Assembly: GCA_026004415.1 (NCBI GenBank)
Contig: BPJC01000004.1
Span: 62,001 to 126,000 of the forward strand
DNA from: Patescibacteria group bacterium
GTDB lineage: Bacteria; Patescibacteriota; Microgenomatia; UBA1406; GWC2-37-13
DNA length: 64,000 bases
Direction of reading: 5' to 3'
In this document: positions 43,879 to 53,577 of the stretch, in pieces
Layout: the number at the start of each line of letters is the position of its first letter
Numbering within the stretch: position 1 is the first letter of the stretch
Position numbers and translations under genes: made by a program
Notes under the pieces: model-generated
The model's input: the letters and a program-made list of their open reading frames with translations, nothing else
The model's database searches: none
What the model was told of the DNA's origin: nothing

Positions 43879-44785
43879 TTTGAGCATAATTATAATCTCA
43901 TACAATACCGCAAAGATTACCAAAGACTGTCTTGTATCTATAAAAAATTCGTTAAAACACTCTAAATTAAGGGTTCAGATCATTGTTTTAGACAACAACT
44001 CAAAAGACAACTCCAAAGAGGTTTTAAAATCTTTACAAAAACAATTTAAAAATAATTTAGAGTTAAAACTTGTTTTTTCAAAAGAAAATCTCGGCTTTTC
44101 CAGAGGTAATAACAGAGCTGTTTCTGAAGCAGATTCTGACTATCTACTGTTTCTTAATTCAGATACAATAATCTTAAATCAAGCAATAGATAAACTCTAC
44201 AGATTCTATATAAAAAATGAAAATAAATACCAGTTTGTAGGACCAAAACTTTACTACCCCAACAAACAACCTCAACCTTCTGTGGGAAAGTTTTATAATC
44301 TTTGGGTTGTGTTTTTAACCTTTTATTTGCAAGGCAATAAATTAGGCTTAACTAGAACCTCGCCTGATAAAATAACAGAGTCAGATTGGTTGCATGGAGC
44401 CTGCTTTATGACTAAAAAAGATTACTACAACAAATTAAACGGCTTTGATGAACAGATCTTTATGTATATGGAAGAAGTAGACCTGTTTTATAGAGCAAAA
44501 CAAAAAGGTTTTAAATCAGTTTTTTACCCTAAAGCAAAGATTATCCATCTTGAAGGAGCTTCAAGTAAAACCAAGATCAAACGAACATTTCCAATTATAC
44601 AACTGTATCAAGGACTGCTTTATTTTTATAAAAAACACAGTTATTCAAAAGCATCTATGTTTGTTCTTAAAGCTCTTTTGCGAATTAAGGCTGAACTTCT
44701 TTTTTTTATTGGTAAAATTATCAATAATCAGTATTTAACAGAAACCTATGGACAGGCTAAAAAAATTGTCGCAGATTTTAGATAA
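43862..44785 (+). CDS. Family 2 glycosyltransferase, rhamnosyltransferase-like
   Basis: 307 aa. LSIIIISYNTAKITKDCL at the start, VLDNNSKDNS near residue 48, GFSRGNNRAV near 80, LNSDTII near 98 (DxD variant NSD), WLHGACFM near 178 and FMYMEEVDLFYRAK near 200: the WbbL/RfbF-type pattern of enzymes transferring rhamnose or a similar deoxysugar. C-terminal hydrophobic stretch. Overlaps both neighbours (17 and 38 bp), so it is tightly co-translated. Confidence 0.85.
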   Translation: MRKNFDLSIIIISYNTAKITKDCLVSIKNSLKHSKLRVQIIVLDNNSKDNSKEVLKSLQKQFKNNLELKLVFSKENLGFSRGNNRAVSEADSDYLLFLNSDTIILNQAIDKLYRFYIKNENKYQFVGPKLYYPNKQPQPSVGKFYNLWVVFLTFYLQGNKLGLTRTSPDKITESDWLHGACFMTKKDYYNKLNGFDEQIFMYMEEVDLFYRAKQKGFKSVFYPKAKIIHLEGASSKTKIKRTFPIIQLYQGLLYFYKKHSYSKASMFVLKALLRIKAELLFFIGKIINNQYLTETYGQAKKIVADFR

Positions 44786-46376
44786 CAACTTATTGACTGC
44801 ATTGATTTGGATCTTTTTTATAATGATTCCTTTGTACCCTAAACTGCCTCTTATTCCAGTCACCTTTACATACATCTCAATCAGGTTTGAAGATCTTTAT
44901 ATGGCTGTTTTGACATTGGTATTTACAATATATTTTTTAAGAAAAAAAGTGACTGTAGACAAAGGCATAGCCTTATATTTTCTCTTATATTGGACAGCTA
45001 TTTTTATTTCATATTTTGCCGGCGTATATATTTTTGAAACAATTGATTACAAAAAGTTAGGCTTTTTGCATACTTTAAGGCGCGTTGAGTATATGCTTCC
45101 TTTCTTCTATACCGCCAGCCTTATTCATAAACCAAAAGATCTGCTAAAGTTTATAAAAGTAGGACTATTTATAGTTTTTCTTGTCTGCATTTATGGAATA
45201 GGACAAAAGTTCTTGGGTTTTCCAGCGATCCAGACAATGAATGACGAGTACTCAAAAGGGCTTATATTAAAACTTACTTCAGATGCAAGAATATCATCTA
45301 CCTTTGGCGGACATTATGATCTTGCGGCTTATCTGGTTTTCTTTATACCCTTGATAATTGCTTTAAATTTATACAGCAATGATAAAAAATACTTTGCTCT
45401 TTTAATCCTATCGGTTTACAGCCTTATTCTTACAGCCTCAAGAATTTCTTTTATCGCCTACATACTTTCTGTTACTATATTTTTGATAATTCTCAAAAGG
45501 TTTAGGTATCTACTGCTAATAATTTTGCTAACAGCAATACTTGCTGTATCAGACAAAACTATAATAGAAAGATTTTCCAGGACCATACAGATAAAAAAGG
45601 TTGTAAAAACCGACAAAGATGTTTATATTCCCCAAGAAATACGGCCCGATGAACTTCCGGCAGGAAGTTTTAATATTGAAACAAAGATACCTTTTTTAGA
45701 AAAAATTGCCGAAGAAAAAACCTCTGAAGAAGACCTTGAAAAAGCAAAAAAGAAAGCAATTGAAGATCTGGCAATATCTGCAGGCTTCAAACCTCATGAA
45801 GCCAAACAAATTGCCGAAAAAAAAGATATAGCCACGATTGAAGCAAAGATTAAGGAAACTAAAAACAAAGATTTGTTAAGCCAACTACAAAAACTGAAAC
45901 CAATAATTTCAGATGAAGATTTAAAACAAAACAGAGAACAGGCTGTCAATATTTTAAAGCCAGCCACAGCAATACTAGCAGATATCTCATTTGCAACCAG
46001 AATTCAAGTAGAGTGGCCTAGAGCAATAGGGTCTTTCCTAACCTCGCCACTTATAGGTTTAGGAGCCAGCACCATAACTGAAGCTACAGACAACAGCTAC
46101 TTAAGAAGCCTGGGAGAGTTTGGTTTACTTGGCAGTTTCTTGTACTTCTGGTTGTTAATAAAACAGATTACCTACAGCATATACAAATTTGCCAAGAATC
46201 TGCAAAAGCAAAAAAATAAACAGTATGTTATTTATCTGGGTTTTGTTTTTGGCATAGTTGCTCTGTTAATCAATGCCAGCTATATAGATGTGTTTGAGGC
46301 AAGCAAAGTTGCGTTTATGCTTTGGATGGTTTCAGGAGTATTTTATAAATCAATGAAACTTGCCAGCAAAAAATAA
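44748..46376 (+). CDS. O-antigen ligase/polymerase-like membrane protein with large charged insert
   Basis: 542 aa. About eleven membrane helices. The external loop has SSTFGGHYDLAAYLVFFIP near residue 185 and, after helix 8, a catalytic-type periplasmic region. Between about residues 285 and 410 it carries a Lys/Glu-rich, mostly helical insert (KTSEEDLEKAKKKAIEDLAI and following) not seen in ordinary WaaL/Wzy proteins. The end (LIGLGASTITEATDNSYLRS) has the family's conserved GxG...D...L pattern. Probably polymerises or transfers the glycan made by neighbouring enzymes outside the membrane. Confidence 0.75.
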   Translation: MDRLKKLSQILDNNLLTALIWIFFIMIPLYPKLPLIPVTFTYISIRFEDLYMAVLTLVFTIYFLRKKVTVDKGIALYFLLYWTAIFISYFAGVYIFETIDYKKLGFLHTLRRVEYMLPFFYTASLIHKPKDLLKFIKVGLFIVFLVCIYGIGQKFLGFPAIQTMNDEYSKGLILKLTSDARISSTFGGHYDLAAYLVFFIPLIIALNLYSNDKKYFALLILSVYSLILTASRISFIAYILSVTIFLIILKRFRYLLLIILLTAILAVSDKTIIERFSRTIQIKKVVKTDKDVYIPQEIRPDELPAGSFNIETKIPFLEKIAEEKTSEEDLEKAKKKAIEDLAISAGFKPHEAKQIAEKKDIATIEAKIKETKNKDLLSQLQKLKPIISDEDLKQNREQAVNILKPATAILADISFATRIQVEWPRAIGSFLTSPLIGLGASTITEATDNSYLRSLGEFGLLGSFLYFWLLIKQITYSIYKFAKNLQKQKNKQYVIYLGFVFGIVALLINASYIDVFEASKVAFMLWMVSGVFYKSMKLASKK

Positions 46377-46380
46377 AATT

Positions 46381-47820
46381 ATGTTAAAGTTAAAACAACT
46401 GATAGTTTTTTCTATACTTGTTTTAGGCGTTATTGCAAGACTTTACAATATTACAGCACCTTTGGCTGATTACCATTCTTGGAGACAAGTAGATACAGCT
46501 TCAACAGCAAAAATTTTTGTAGAGGAAGGGTTTAATCTTATGCTACCTAGATACCATGATTTATCTAATGTGCAGTCTGGACAAGATAATCCTGAAGGGT
46601 ATAGAATGGTAGAGTTTCCGCTTTATAATGCTATATTTGCTTTTTTATATCAGCAGTTTAATTATTTCAGTATTGAGTTTTACGGCAGATTGGTAAGTAT
46701 CATTGCCTATTTAGTCTCTGGCTTAATTATTTATTACCTACTGTCATCAGAGCTTAACTACCCATCAGCAATAGTAGGATTAACCAGCTTTAGTTTTATG
46801 CCGTTTATGGTATTTTTCACACGAGTTGTTCTTCCAGAGCCAACTGCAATGGCCTTTGGTCTGATTGCTATTTTTTTCAGCTATAGATTATATAAAGCTG
46901 AAACTAAACTAAAGGCTCTTATTTTTTATTCATTATCTCTGCTATTTTTCGCAAGCTCAATTTTAATAAAACCAACAGCTATTTTTTACGGAATAATTAT
47001 GCTCTATTACTTTTTTAAACGCTATGACATCTTTGTGTTTACCCGTCCACAGTTTTATCTTTACTATATCTTGTCAATAATACCTTTTGTGCTTTGGAGA
47101 ATTCATATTGCCAAATATCCAGAAGGCATACCTGCCAGCAATTGGTTAATTACACAAGTCCAGACAACATCTGGCGTTCAGACAATTTTTTTCAGACCTT
47201 CGTTTTTTTACTGGGTATTTTTCAAAAGAATCACTAATCTAATTTTAGGAGGCTTGCTAGTTTTTTACTTAATCTACGGTGTAATTAAAAACAAAAATTG
47301 GCTATTCAGAACATTTTTTATAAGCATGTTGGCTTATCTTTTTGTTTTTCAAGGAGGCAATGTCCAACATGAGTATTATCAAATCTTAATTTTTCCAGCA
47401 ATCTCTATTGCAATCTCAGCTGGGTTTTATAGCTTCTCCAAAGAACTTAAAAACAATGGACTTTCTGTATTTGTTTTTATTTTATTATTTATCTCCTCTG
47501 TTTACTTTTCCTTTGTAGATGTTAAAGGTTACTACAGAATACCACCTGATCTGATTAGCTACAGCAGAATTATTGACATAATCACCCAACCTAACAGCCT
47601 GATTGTTACCGATAGAAATGGAGATACAACTTTGCTTTATCTATCAAACAGAAAAGGTTCTCCTGTTTTAATAGAAGATCTTGAGAAATTGAAAAAATAT
47701 AACTATAAATACATAGTCCTAACTGATCAAAACAAAAAAAATGAGTTGTTACAAAAATATCCAGATAATCTAAAAGAGGTCTTCAAAAGTGATGAGTTAA
47801 CTATACTTGAGGTTTTATGA
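46381..47820 (+). CDS. GT39/ArnT-like membrane glycosyltransferase
   Basis: 479 aa with about eleven membrane helices. First external loop APLADYHSWRQVDTA near residue 25 contains the D-x-x-x-W-R-x-x-D pattern of polyprenyl-phosphate-sugar-dependent GT-C enzymes, with YRMVEFPLYN near 75 and RVVLPEPTAMAF near 145. ATG at 46381, 4 bp after the previous stop, is preferred to an in-frame TTG seven codons earlier. Likely adds a sugar outside the membrane using the lipid-linked donor route (compare the gene at 17539). Overlaps the next gene by 4 bp. Confidence 0.78.
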   Translation: MLKLKQLIVFSILVLGVIARLYNITAPLADYHSWRQVDTASTAKIFVEEGFNLMLPRYHDLSNVQSGQDNPEGYRMVEFPLYNAIFAFLYQQFNYFSIEFYGRLVSIIAYLVSGLIIYYLLSSELNYPSAIVGLTSFSFMPFMVFFTRVVLPEPTAMAFGLIAIFFSYRLYKAETKLKALIFYSLSLLFFASSILIKPTAIFYGIIMLYYFFKRYDIFVFTRPQFYLYYILSIIPFVLWRIHIAKYPEGIPASNWLITQVQTTSGVQTIFFRPSFFYWVFFKRITNLILGGLLVFYLIYGVIKNKNWLFRTFFISMLAYLFVFQGGNVQHEYYQILIFPAISIAISAGFYSFSKELKNNGLSVFVFILLFISSVYFSFVDVKGYYRIPPDLISYSRIIDIITQPNSLIVTDRNGDTTLLYLSNRKGSPVLIEDLEKLKKYNYKYIVLTDQNKKNELLQKYPDNLKEVFKSDELTILEVL

Positions 47821-49013
47821 AAAAAAAGATTTTGATGATTACTCCATATGTTCCTTATCCACCAGCCTCAGGAGGACAAATTAGAACACTTAACCTGCTT
47901 AAGTATTTAAAAAAAGATAATGATATTACTTTAATCTGCCTTTACAAAACAGAAGAGGAAAAACAATTGGCTAAAAAGCTGGAAAAATTTTGCAACAAAT
48001 ATTATCTATGCAAAAGACCAGAAAAACCTTGGAAACTAAGTTTAATACTTAAAACAGGTTTTTCCACTAAACCATTTCTAATTACCAGAAATTACTCTAA
48101 ATCAGCAGAAAGACTAATAAACAAGATCTTAAACACTGAAACATACTCTGCTATTCATGCTGAGACATTCTACACTATGCCACACCTGCCAGAAACCAAC
48201 CTGCCTATAATCTTAGTTGAACAAACTATTGAGTACAATGTCTATAAACATTTTGTGGACTCTTTGCCACCAGTAATAAAGCACCTGTTATACATTGATA
48301 TCCTAAAACTTAAAAGATGGGAAAGGATTTTTTGGAAAAAAGCAGATATAGTTGCCTGTGTCAGCACTAGCGACGAGCAAGAAATCTTAAACAATGATAC
48401 AAATATTAAGACTGTTATTATCCCTAATGGAGCAGGCGATGAGATGTTTGTAAAAAAACTGCCTGAACTTAAAAACAAAAAACCAATACTGCTTTTTGTT
48501 GGAAACTTCCTCTGGTTACAAAACACAGAAGCCGCAAACTTTATAATTGAACAGATAGCTCCAAAACTTCAGAATCTAGAGAATCTAAAGATTGTTATTG
48601 CAGGACAAAATATAAAAAAGAACCTTACTAAAAAACAATATAAAAATCTCAAATTAATTGAAGTTAGACCTGAAGATTCACAAACAATTAAAAAACTCTA
48701 TAGAGAATCTTTTGCCTTTATCTCTCCGATTCAAGGACCAGGTGGAACCAGGCTAAAAATATTAGGAGCAATGGCTTCTGGATTACCTATTATAGGAAGT
48801 AAAGTCTCGGTTTCAGGCCTAAATGTCTCTCAAAACAAGGAGTATATCCTGGCTGAAAAACCTGAAGATTATGTAAAAGCTGTAAAACTTTTGCTTAAAA
48901 ATAAAGACCTGTACCAACAGATTCAAAAAAATGCTTATGATAAAGCTGTAGCTGAGTATAGTTGGAAAAACATAGCCAAAAAATTAAATGGAATTTACAA
49001 TTCATTAATCTGA
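47817..49013 (+). CDS. Family 4 glycosyltransferase
   Basis: 398 aa, GT-B fold. N-terminal acceptor domain begins ILMITPYVPYPPASGGQIRT; the C-terminal donor domain has IPNGAGDEMF near residue 205, LFVGNFLWLQN near 225 and SPIQGPGGTRLKILGAMASG near 305, with the donor Glu region reduced (family ExxGxxxxEAMAxG). ATGA overlap with the GT39-like gene. Sugar and acceptor unknown. Confidence 0.82.
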   Translation: MKKKILMITPYVPYPPASGGQIRTLNLLKYLKKDNDITLICLYKTEEEKQLAKKLEKFCNKYYLCKRPEKPWKLSLILKTGFSTKPFLITRNYSKSAERLINKILNTETYSAIHAETFYTMPHLPETNLPIILVEQTIEYNVYKHFVDSLPPVIKHLLYIDILKLKRWERIFWKKADIVACVSTSDEQEILNNDTNIKTVIIPNGAGDEMFVKKLPELKNKKPILLFVGNFLWLQNTEAANFIIEQIAPKLQNLENLKIVIAGQNIKKNLTKKQYKNLKLIEVRPEDSQTIKKLYRESFAFISPIQGPGGTRLKILGAMASGLPIIGSKVSVSGLNVSQNKEYILAEKPEDYVKAVKLLLKNKDLYQQIQKNAYDKAVAEYSWKNIAKKLNGIYNSLI

Positions 49014-49014
49014 G

Positions 49015-50157
49015 ATGATCACAATAGATATTTCTCAATCTGTGTATAAAGGAACAGGCTCTGCTAGATTTATAACAGATTTGACCAAAACCATAATTGA
49101 CCAAGAAGATAATAAAGACTTTTCTTTCTTTTTTTCAGGTTTAAGACAACAACTTGACCCAAATTTACAAAAAGCGATTATCAAAAAAAGATTTAAACTA
49201 TACAGATCTATGATACCGCCAAAACTTTTGGCCTTTCTTTGGAATCAACTTCATTTATTGCCTATTGATTATTTGGTTAAAAGCAATATTTTTATATCAT
49301 CAGACTGGACTGAACCTCCAGCTTTAAAAATAAAAAAAGCAACTATAGTGCATGATCTTGCGTTTTTAAGATACCCTAATGTCATACACCCTTTAATCTT
49401 AAAACATCAAAGACTAAGACTAAAATGGATTATAAAAGAAAGCAGTATCATCTTTACTGATGCCAAAACCACAGTCTCAGATATAAACACCCTTATACCT
49501 AAACACAAAGATTTACTTCAGTTGTCGAATAATGACTTGTCCAGACTCGAATCAGAGATAAAAATTAAAGTTATCTACCCTGGAGTTTCAATTCCTATTG
49601 TCTCTAAACAAGAATCCACTAAAACCATAAACAAACTGAAGTTAAAACCTAAACAGTTTTTTTTAACAGTTGGAAAAATTGAACCAAGAAAAAATTTATC
49701 AAGATTAATTTCAGCATACAATCAACTAAAAACTGACAAAATTTTAGTTGTGGTAGGACCTTCAGGTTGGGACAAGTTATCGAAGTCTGAGTTTAATCCT
49801 CAAAAGATAATCTTTACAGGTTATATATCAGACACAGAACTGTTTAGCTTGTACAAACAAGCCTATGCTTTTGTATTTCCATCTCTCTGGGAGGGATTTG
49901 GGTATCCGCTTATAGAATCTGCTTTATCTGAAACACCAATAATTTGCTCTGATATACCAATTTTTAAAGAACTAATTGACAAATACGCTTTATTTTTTAA
50001 TCCCAAAGACAGCTCTGATATTAGAACAAAACTACAGTTGGCAGAAGAACAGCCTAATATTATTTTAAAAAATATCAAACCAGCCTTTAGGTTTTCCCAA
50101 AGATACAGCTGGATAAATTATTATAATTCAATTAAGCAAATTCTGTCCAACTTATAA
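49015..50157 (+). CDS. Family 4 glycosyltransferase
   Basis: 380 aa. MITIDISQSVYKGTGSARFI start (glycine loop), ATIVHDLAFLRYPN near residue 115, VYPGVSIP near 185, LTVGKIEPRKNLSRLISAY near 212 and PSLWEGFGYPLIESALSETP near 290 with the E-x7-E donor motif. Mannosyltransferase-like by general pattern. One base after the preceding stop, two before the next ATG. Confidence 0.85.
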   Translation: MITIDISQSVYKGTGSARFITDLTKTIIDQEDNKDFSFFFSGLRQQLDPNLQKAIIKKRFKLYRSMIPPKLLAFLWNQLHLLPIDYLVKSNIFISSDWTEPPALKIKKATIVHDLAFLRYPNVIHPLILKHQRLRLKWIIKESSIIFTDAKTTVSDINTLIPKHKDLLQLSNNDLSRLESEIKIKVIYPGVSIPIVSKQESTKTINKLKLKPKQFFLTVGKIEPRKNLSRLISAYNQLKTDKILVVVGPSGWDKLSKSEFNPQKIIFTGYISDTELFSLYKQAYAFVFPSLWEGFGYPLIESALSETPIICSDIPIFKELIDKYALFFNPKDSSDIRTKLQLAEEQPNIILKNIKPAFRFSQRYSWINYYNSIKQILSNL

Positions 50158-50159
50158 CT

Positions 50160-51272
50160 ATGAAAATTGCAATAGAAGGAAATGAAGCTAATACCCAAAA
50201 CAGAGTTGGTGTTTCCAATTACTGTTTTTACTTAATCAAAGAATTTGCCAAATTAAAGACAGACAACATTAAGTTTGAGATTATCTTAAAAAACCAACCT
50301 TTAGATGATCTGCCTACAGCCAATAACCAACTACAGTATAAAGTTGTCAAGGGCAGTCCTCTCTGGTTGAGGTACTGGGTCAGTCTACACCTGCTAAAAA
50401 AACGAATCACCAGAGATTATAATCTCTACTTTGCTCCTGCTCATTATACGCCAAAATTTATTTTTCACCCATTGGTAGTCACTATTCATGATTTAGCCTA
50501 TATTTATTTTCCAAACGAGTTCAAAAAGATTGATCTTTACAAACTTAACAACTGGACGAAAGAAGCTGTATTAAAAGCAAAACAAATAATTGCGGTCTCC
50601 AAAACAACTAAAAAAGACTTAATTGTAAACTACCAACTTCCTGAAGAAAAAATAAAGGTTATCTACAATGGATTTAATCCACCGACTAATGAATATCAAA
50701 CTCAACAACTAGGGTTTAACCTAACTGAAAAAAAATACTTTATCTTTATAGGCACTATTCAACCAAGAAAAAATATTGCCAGACTAATAAAAGCCTTTGA
50801 GATCTTCAAAGACAAGACTAACTCAGAGTTTAAACTAGTTATTATAGGCAAAAAAGGTTGGTTCTACAATGAAATCTTTCAACAAGCCAACAAAAGCAGG
50901 TACAGTTCGGATATTATTTTTACAGATTATGTTGCTGACAAAGTTAAAAACAAGCTATTATCATCGGCTTTTGCTTATATTAACCCCGGTCTTTATGAGG
51001 GTTTTGGCATGCCAGTACTAGAGGCGTTTTACTTTAAAATACCATCAGCAATAAGTTTTACCGGAGCCTTACCAGAAGTAGGAGGCAAGGCTGTAGAGTA
51101 CTTTAATCCTTATAAAGAACAAGAGATTGCCAAATCTATGTATAATTTATATCAATACCCAAAACTTCGCAGAACCTTAATAAAAGAAGCTAGCAATAGG
51201 TTAAAAGAGTTCAGTTGGAAGTCTACAGCAGAAAAAACCTTAGAAGTTTTTATTGCCAATGCCAGAAATTAA
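50160..51272 (+). CDS. Family 4 glycosyltransferase
   Basis: 370 aa. MKIAIEGNEANTQNRVGVSN start, VVTIHDLAYIYFPNEFKK near residue 108, AVSKTTKKDL near 145, FIGTIQPRKNIARLIKAFEI near 195 and NPGLYEGFGMPVLEAFYFKI near 280. Closely parallels the preceding gene in layout, suggesting successive additions to one oligosaccharide. Overlaps the FemAB gene by 14 bp. Confidence 0.85.
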   Translation: MKIAIEGNEANTQNRVGVSNYCFYLIKEFAKLKTDNIKFEIILKNQPLDDLPTANNQLQYKVVKGSPLWLRYWVSLHLLKKRITRDYNLYFAPAHYTPKFIFHPLVVTIHDLAYIYFPNEFKKIDLYKLNNWTKEAVLKAKQIIAVSKTTKKDLIVNYQLPEEKIKVIYNGFNPPTNEYQTQQLGFNLTEKKYFIFIGTIQPRKNIARLIKAFEIFKDKTNSEFKLVIIGKKGWFYNEIFQQANKSRYSSDIIFTDYVADKVKNKLLSSAFAYINPGLYEGFGMPVLEAFYFKIPSAISFTGALPEVGGKAVEYFNPYKEQEIAKSMYNLYQYPKLRRTLIKEASNRLKEFSWKSTAEKTLEVFIANARN

Positions 51273-52245
51273 AGTATTAGAAAAAAATTTTGATATAAAA
51301 GAATACGAAAAATACAGCAGACACCCTATGCAATCATATTATTGGGGACAGGCAAGATCAGAAACAGGAGTTGAAGTATATAGATTTGGCAAATTTGTTA
51401 ACAACAAATTAACAGCTGTATTTCAAATGACGGTTCACAAACTGCCTTATCTGAACTGGAAGTTGGGTTACCTAGCCAGAACCAATGAAGTTAACGAAGA
51501 CCTGCTTAGGTTTTTAAATCAATTTAGCAAAGACAACAATATATTTTTAATTAAAATAGAGCCGTATATATTTGTAACTGACAATTATAAACTGCCAAAA
51601 CTAAAAAATTTTGTAAAATCAACAACTCCATTATTTCCGGAATGGACACAGATTTTAGATCTTTCACCATCTGAATCCGAACTGCTTTCAAAAATGAAGC
51701 CAAAGACAAGATACAACATCAGACTTGCTCAAAAAAAAGGCGTTATTGTGAAAGAAATCTCCAATGATTATGGGTTTAAAATTTTTTCAGATCTTTATTT
51801 TCAAACCTGCAAAAGACAAAACTACAAAGGACATAATGAGTTTTACCATAAAGTAATCTGGAGAAATTTAAAAAACAAAATAGCGCATATTCTAATTGCC
51901 TTCTACAAAAACAAACCTCTGGCGGCATACGAGATCTTTTTATACAAAAACAGATTATACTATCCATACGGAGGCTCCAGTACCAAGTATAGAAACTTAA
52001 TGGCTAGCAATCTGCTTATGTGGGAAACAATAAGGTTTGGCAAAAGAAATCAGGCTGAATTTTTTGATATGTGGGGATCTTTACCTCCAAACTACAATCC
52101 CAATGACCCATGGGCTGGTTTCACAAAATTCAAACAAGGATACGGCACCAAGTTTGAGCAAACAGTTGGCAGTTGGGACTTAGTGATTAATAACTTAAAG
52201 TATCAGATTTTCAAACAACTCTGGAAACTAAGAAAAACCTTCTAA
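51259..52245 (+). CDS. FemAB-family aminoacyl/acyl transferase
   Basis: 328 aa, two GNAT-like halves. QSYYWGQARSETGVEVYRFG near the N-terminus, SELLSKMKPKTRYNIRLAQK near residue 145 and YPYGGSSTKYRNLMASNLLM near 235, DMWGSLPPNYNP near 270: the FemXAB/MurM pattern. Such enzymes add amino acids from aminoacyl-tRNA to the murein stem, or act on surface glycans. ATG at 51259 is preferred over a TTG two codons earlier. Last gene of the plus-strand glycan locus. Confidence 0.83.
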   Translation: MPEIKVLEKNFDIKEYEKYSRHPMQSYYWGQARSETGVEVYRFGKFVNNKLTAVFQMTVHKLPYLNWKLGYLARTNEVNEDLLRFLNQFSKDNNIFLIKIEPYIFVTDNYKLPKLKNFVKSTTPLFPEWTQILDLSPSESELLSKMKPKTRYNIRLAQKKGVIVKEISNDYGFKIFSDLYFQTCKRQNYKGHNEFYHKVIWRNLKNKIAHILIAFYKNKPLAAYEIFLYKNRLYYPYGGSSTKYRNLMASNLLMWETIRFGKRNQAEFFDMWGSLPPNYNPNDPWAGFTKFKQGYGTKFEQTVGSWDLVINNLKYQIFKQLWKLRKTF

Positions 52246-52246
52246 C

Positions 52247-53113
52247 TTAAGACTCGTTTGATTTTTCTTTAACTGAGGTATCTAAACCAAGCAAATTTAT
52301 AAGTTGGGCATTGTTTGGTATTATATATTTAACATTTTTTGCCAGTGTCTCTCTAGCTGTTTCAAACTGTTTCCAAACCTGAGCATTATCTTTAAAATGA
52401 AGATTAGCAGAATGAGAAACCATCTCAATAGCTTTGGCCTCAGCCTGAGCCTTTAAAGCTATAGCCTGAGCCTGTCCTTGCGCCTCTAACACCTGCTTTT
52501 CTTTTTTACCTTCTGCTTCCAAAATCTGGCTTTGTTTTATACCCTCTGCCTTAAGAATCATCGCTCTCTTTTCTCTCTCTGCTTTCATCTGCAAACTCAT
52601 AGCGTCAGTTATCTCAACAGGAGGATCAATTTTTTGAACTTCAACTCTAGTTATTTTTACACCCCAGTTATTGGTAGCTTCATCCAAAACATCTCTTAAA
52701 TTTTCATTAATAATATCTCTGGCTACCAATGTTTCATCTAAAGTTTTATCACCAATGATGTTTCTCAAGTTGGTCTGTGCTAAAGTTGTTGCGGCATAAT
52801 CAAAATCTTCTACCTCAAACTCTGCTTTTACAGGATCAACAACTTTATAATATATAACAGCATCAACCTCTACAGTAACATTATCCTTTGTTATAACTTT
52901 CTGAGGATCAACATTAATAACCCTTTCTCTGACATCTACCTTAATAACTGAATCTAAAAAAGGAAAAATAAAGTTTATTCCAGGCTGAATCAATCTATGG
53001 TATTTTCCAAATCTTATCACAATGCCGCGCTCAAATTGTTTTATAACATATATAGACTTTGTTAAGCTGACAATGCCCAAAATAGAAATTATTATTGAAA
53101 AAGCAGAATCCAT
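52247..53113 (-). CDS. Stomatin/SPFH (band 7) protein, slipin type
   Basis: 288 aa. N-terminal hairpin membrane helix, then band 7: VIKQFERGIVIRFGKYHRLI near residue 23, VDVRERVINVDPQKVITKDN near 60 and AEFEVEDFDYAATTLAQTNLR near 95, followed by a long coiled coil rich in Ala, Glu and Gln (about 185-245). Forms membrane scaffolds. Paired with nfeD 2 bp upstream, the common slipin/NfeD arrangement. Convergent with the FemAB gene, 1-bp gap. Confidence 0.9.
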   Translation of the reverse strand: MDSAFSIIISILGIVSLTKSIYVIKQFERGIVIRFGKYHRLIQPGINFIFPFLDSVIKVDVRERVINVDPQKVITKDNVTVEVDAVIYYKVVDPVKAEFEVEDFDYAATTLAQTNLRNIIGDKTLDETLVARDIINENLRDVLDEATNNWGVKITRVEVQKIDPPVEITDAMSLQMKAEREKRAMILKAEGIKQSQILEAEGKKEKQVLEAQGQAQAIALKAQAEAKAIEMVSHSANLHFKDNAQVWKQFETARETLAKNVKYIIPNNAQLINLLGLDTSVKEKSNES

Positions 53114-53115
53114 AA

Positions 53116-53553
53116 TTATTTTTTAGAAACTTTTAATGTAACTCCTTCTACTGACTTTATTATAACATCATTTCCTTCAGTAAGATCGTTATCAGACTCA
53201 AACCTCCATTTCTCAGAGTTTACCTTAACTATGCCTGATTTTTTATCGTCATTTAATTTTATAATTCTACCAGTTTTACCAATAAGGTTGTCAATATTAG
53301 TATTATGAGTCATTACGGAGGTTCTTTGTTTAATAAACTCTCTACCTAAAAAAATATATATAAATGAAAGCACAAACAAGGAGATTAAAGCAGAATAAGG
53401 ATAGCCTGTAAATCTTTGGACAAACGCTGAGATTAAAAAATTTAAACCAATAAAAAAAAGATCTAAACCTGTATCAACGCCTATAATTAACTCTAAAAGT
53501 ATTAAAATAAGACCCAAATATATATATAAATCAGGGTTTAGCACAAACTCCAT
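53116..53553 (-). CDS. NfeD-like membrane protein
   Basis: 145 aa: three or four membrane helices (about 8-75), then an OB-like C-terminal domain (LIGKTGRIIKLNDDKKSGIV near residue 92, GNDVIIKSVEGVTLKV at the end). This is the short NfeD1b-type protein without the protease domain. Partner of the slipin gene downstream. Confidence 0.87.
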   Translation of the reverse strand: MEFVLNPDLYIYLGLILILLELIIGVDTGLDLFFIGLNFLISAFVQRFTGYPYSALISLFVLSFIYIFLGREFIKQRTSVMTHNTNIDNLIGKTGRIIKLNDDKKSGIVKVNSEKWRFESDNDLTEGNDVIIKSVEGVTLKVSKK

Positions 53554-53560
53554 ATGGCTT

Positions 53561-53566
53561 ATTATA
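53561..53566 (-). promoter_or_regulatory. Predicted -10 element of nfeD-slipin
   Basis: TATAAT on the minus strand, 7 nt from the ATG at 53553; no Shine-Dalgarno. It lies just outside the end of the nfo gene. Confidence 0.45.
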
Positions 53567-53577
53567 TCATACTCATT

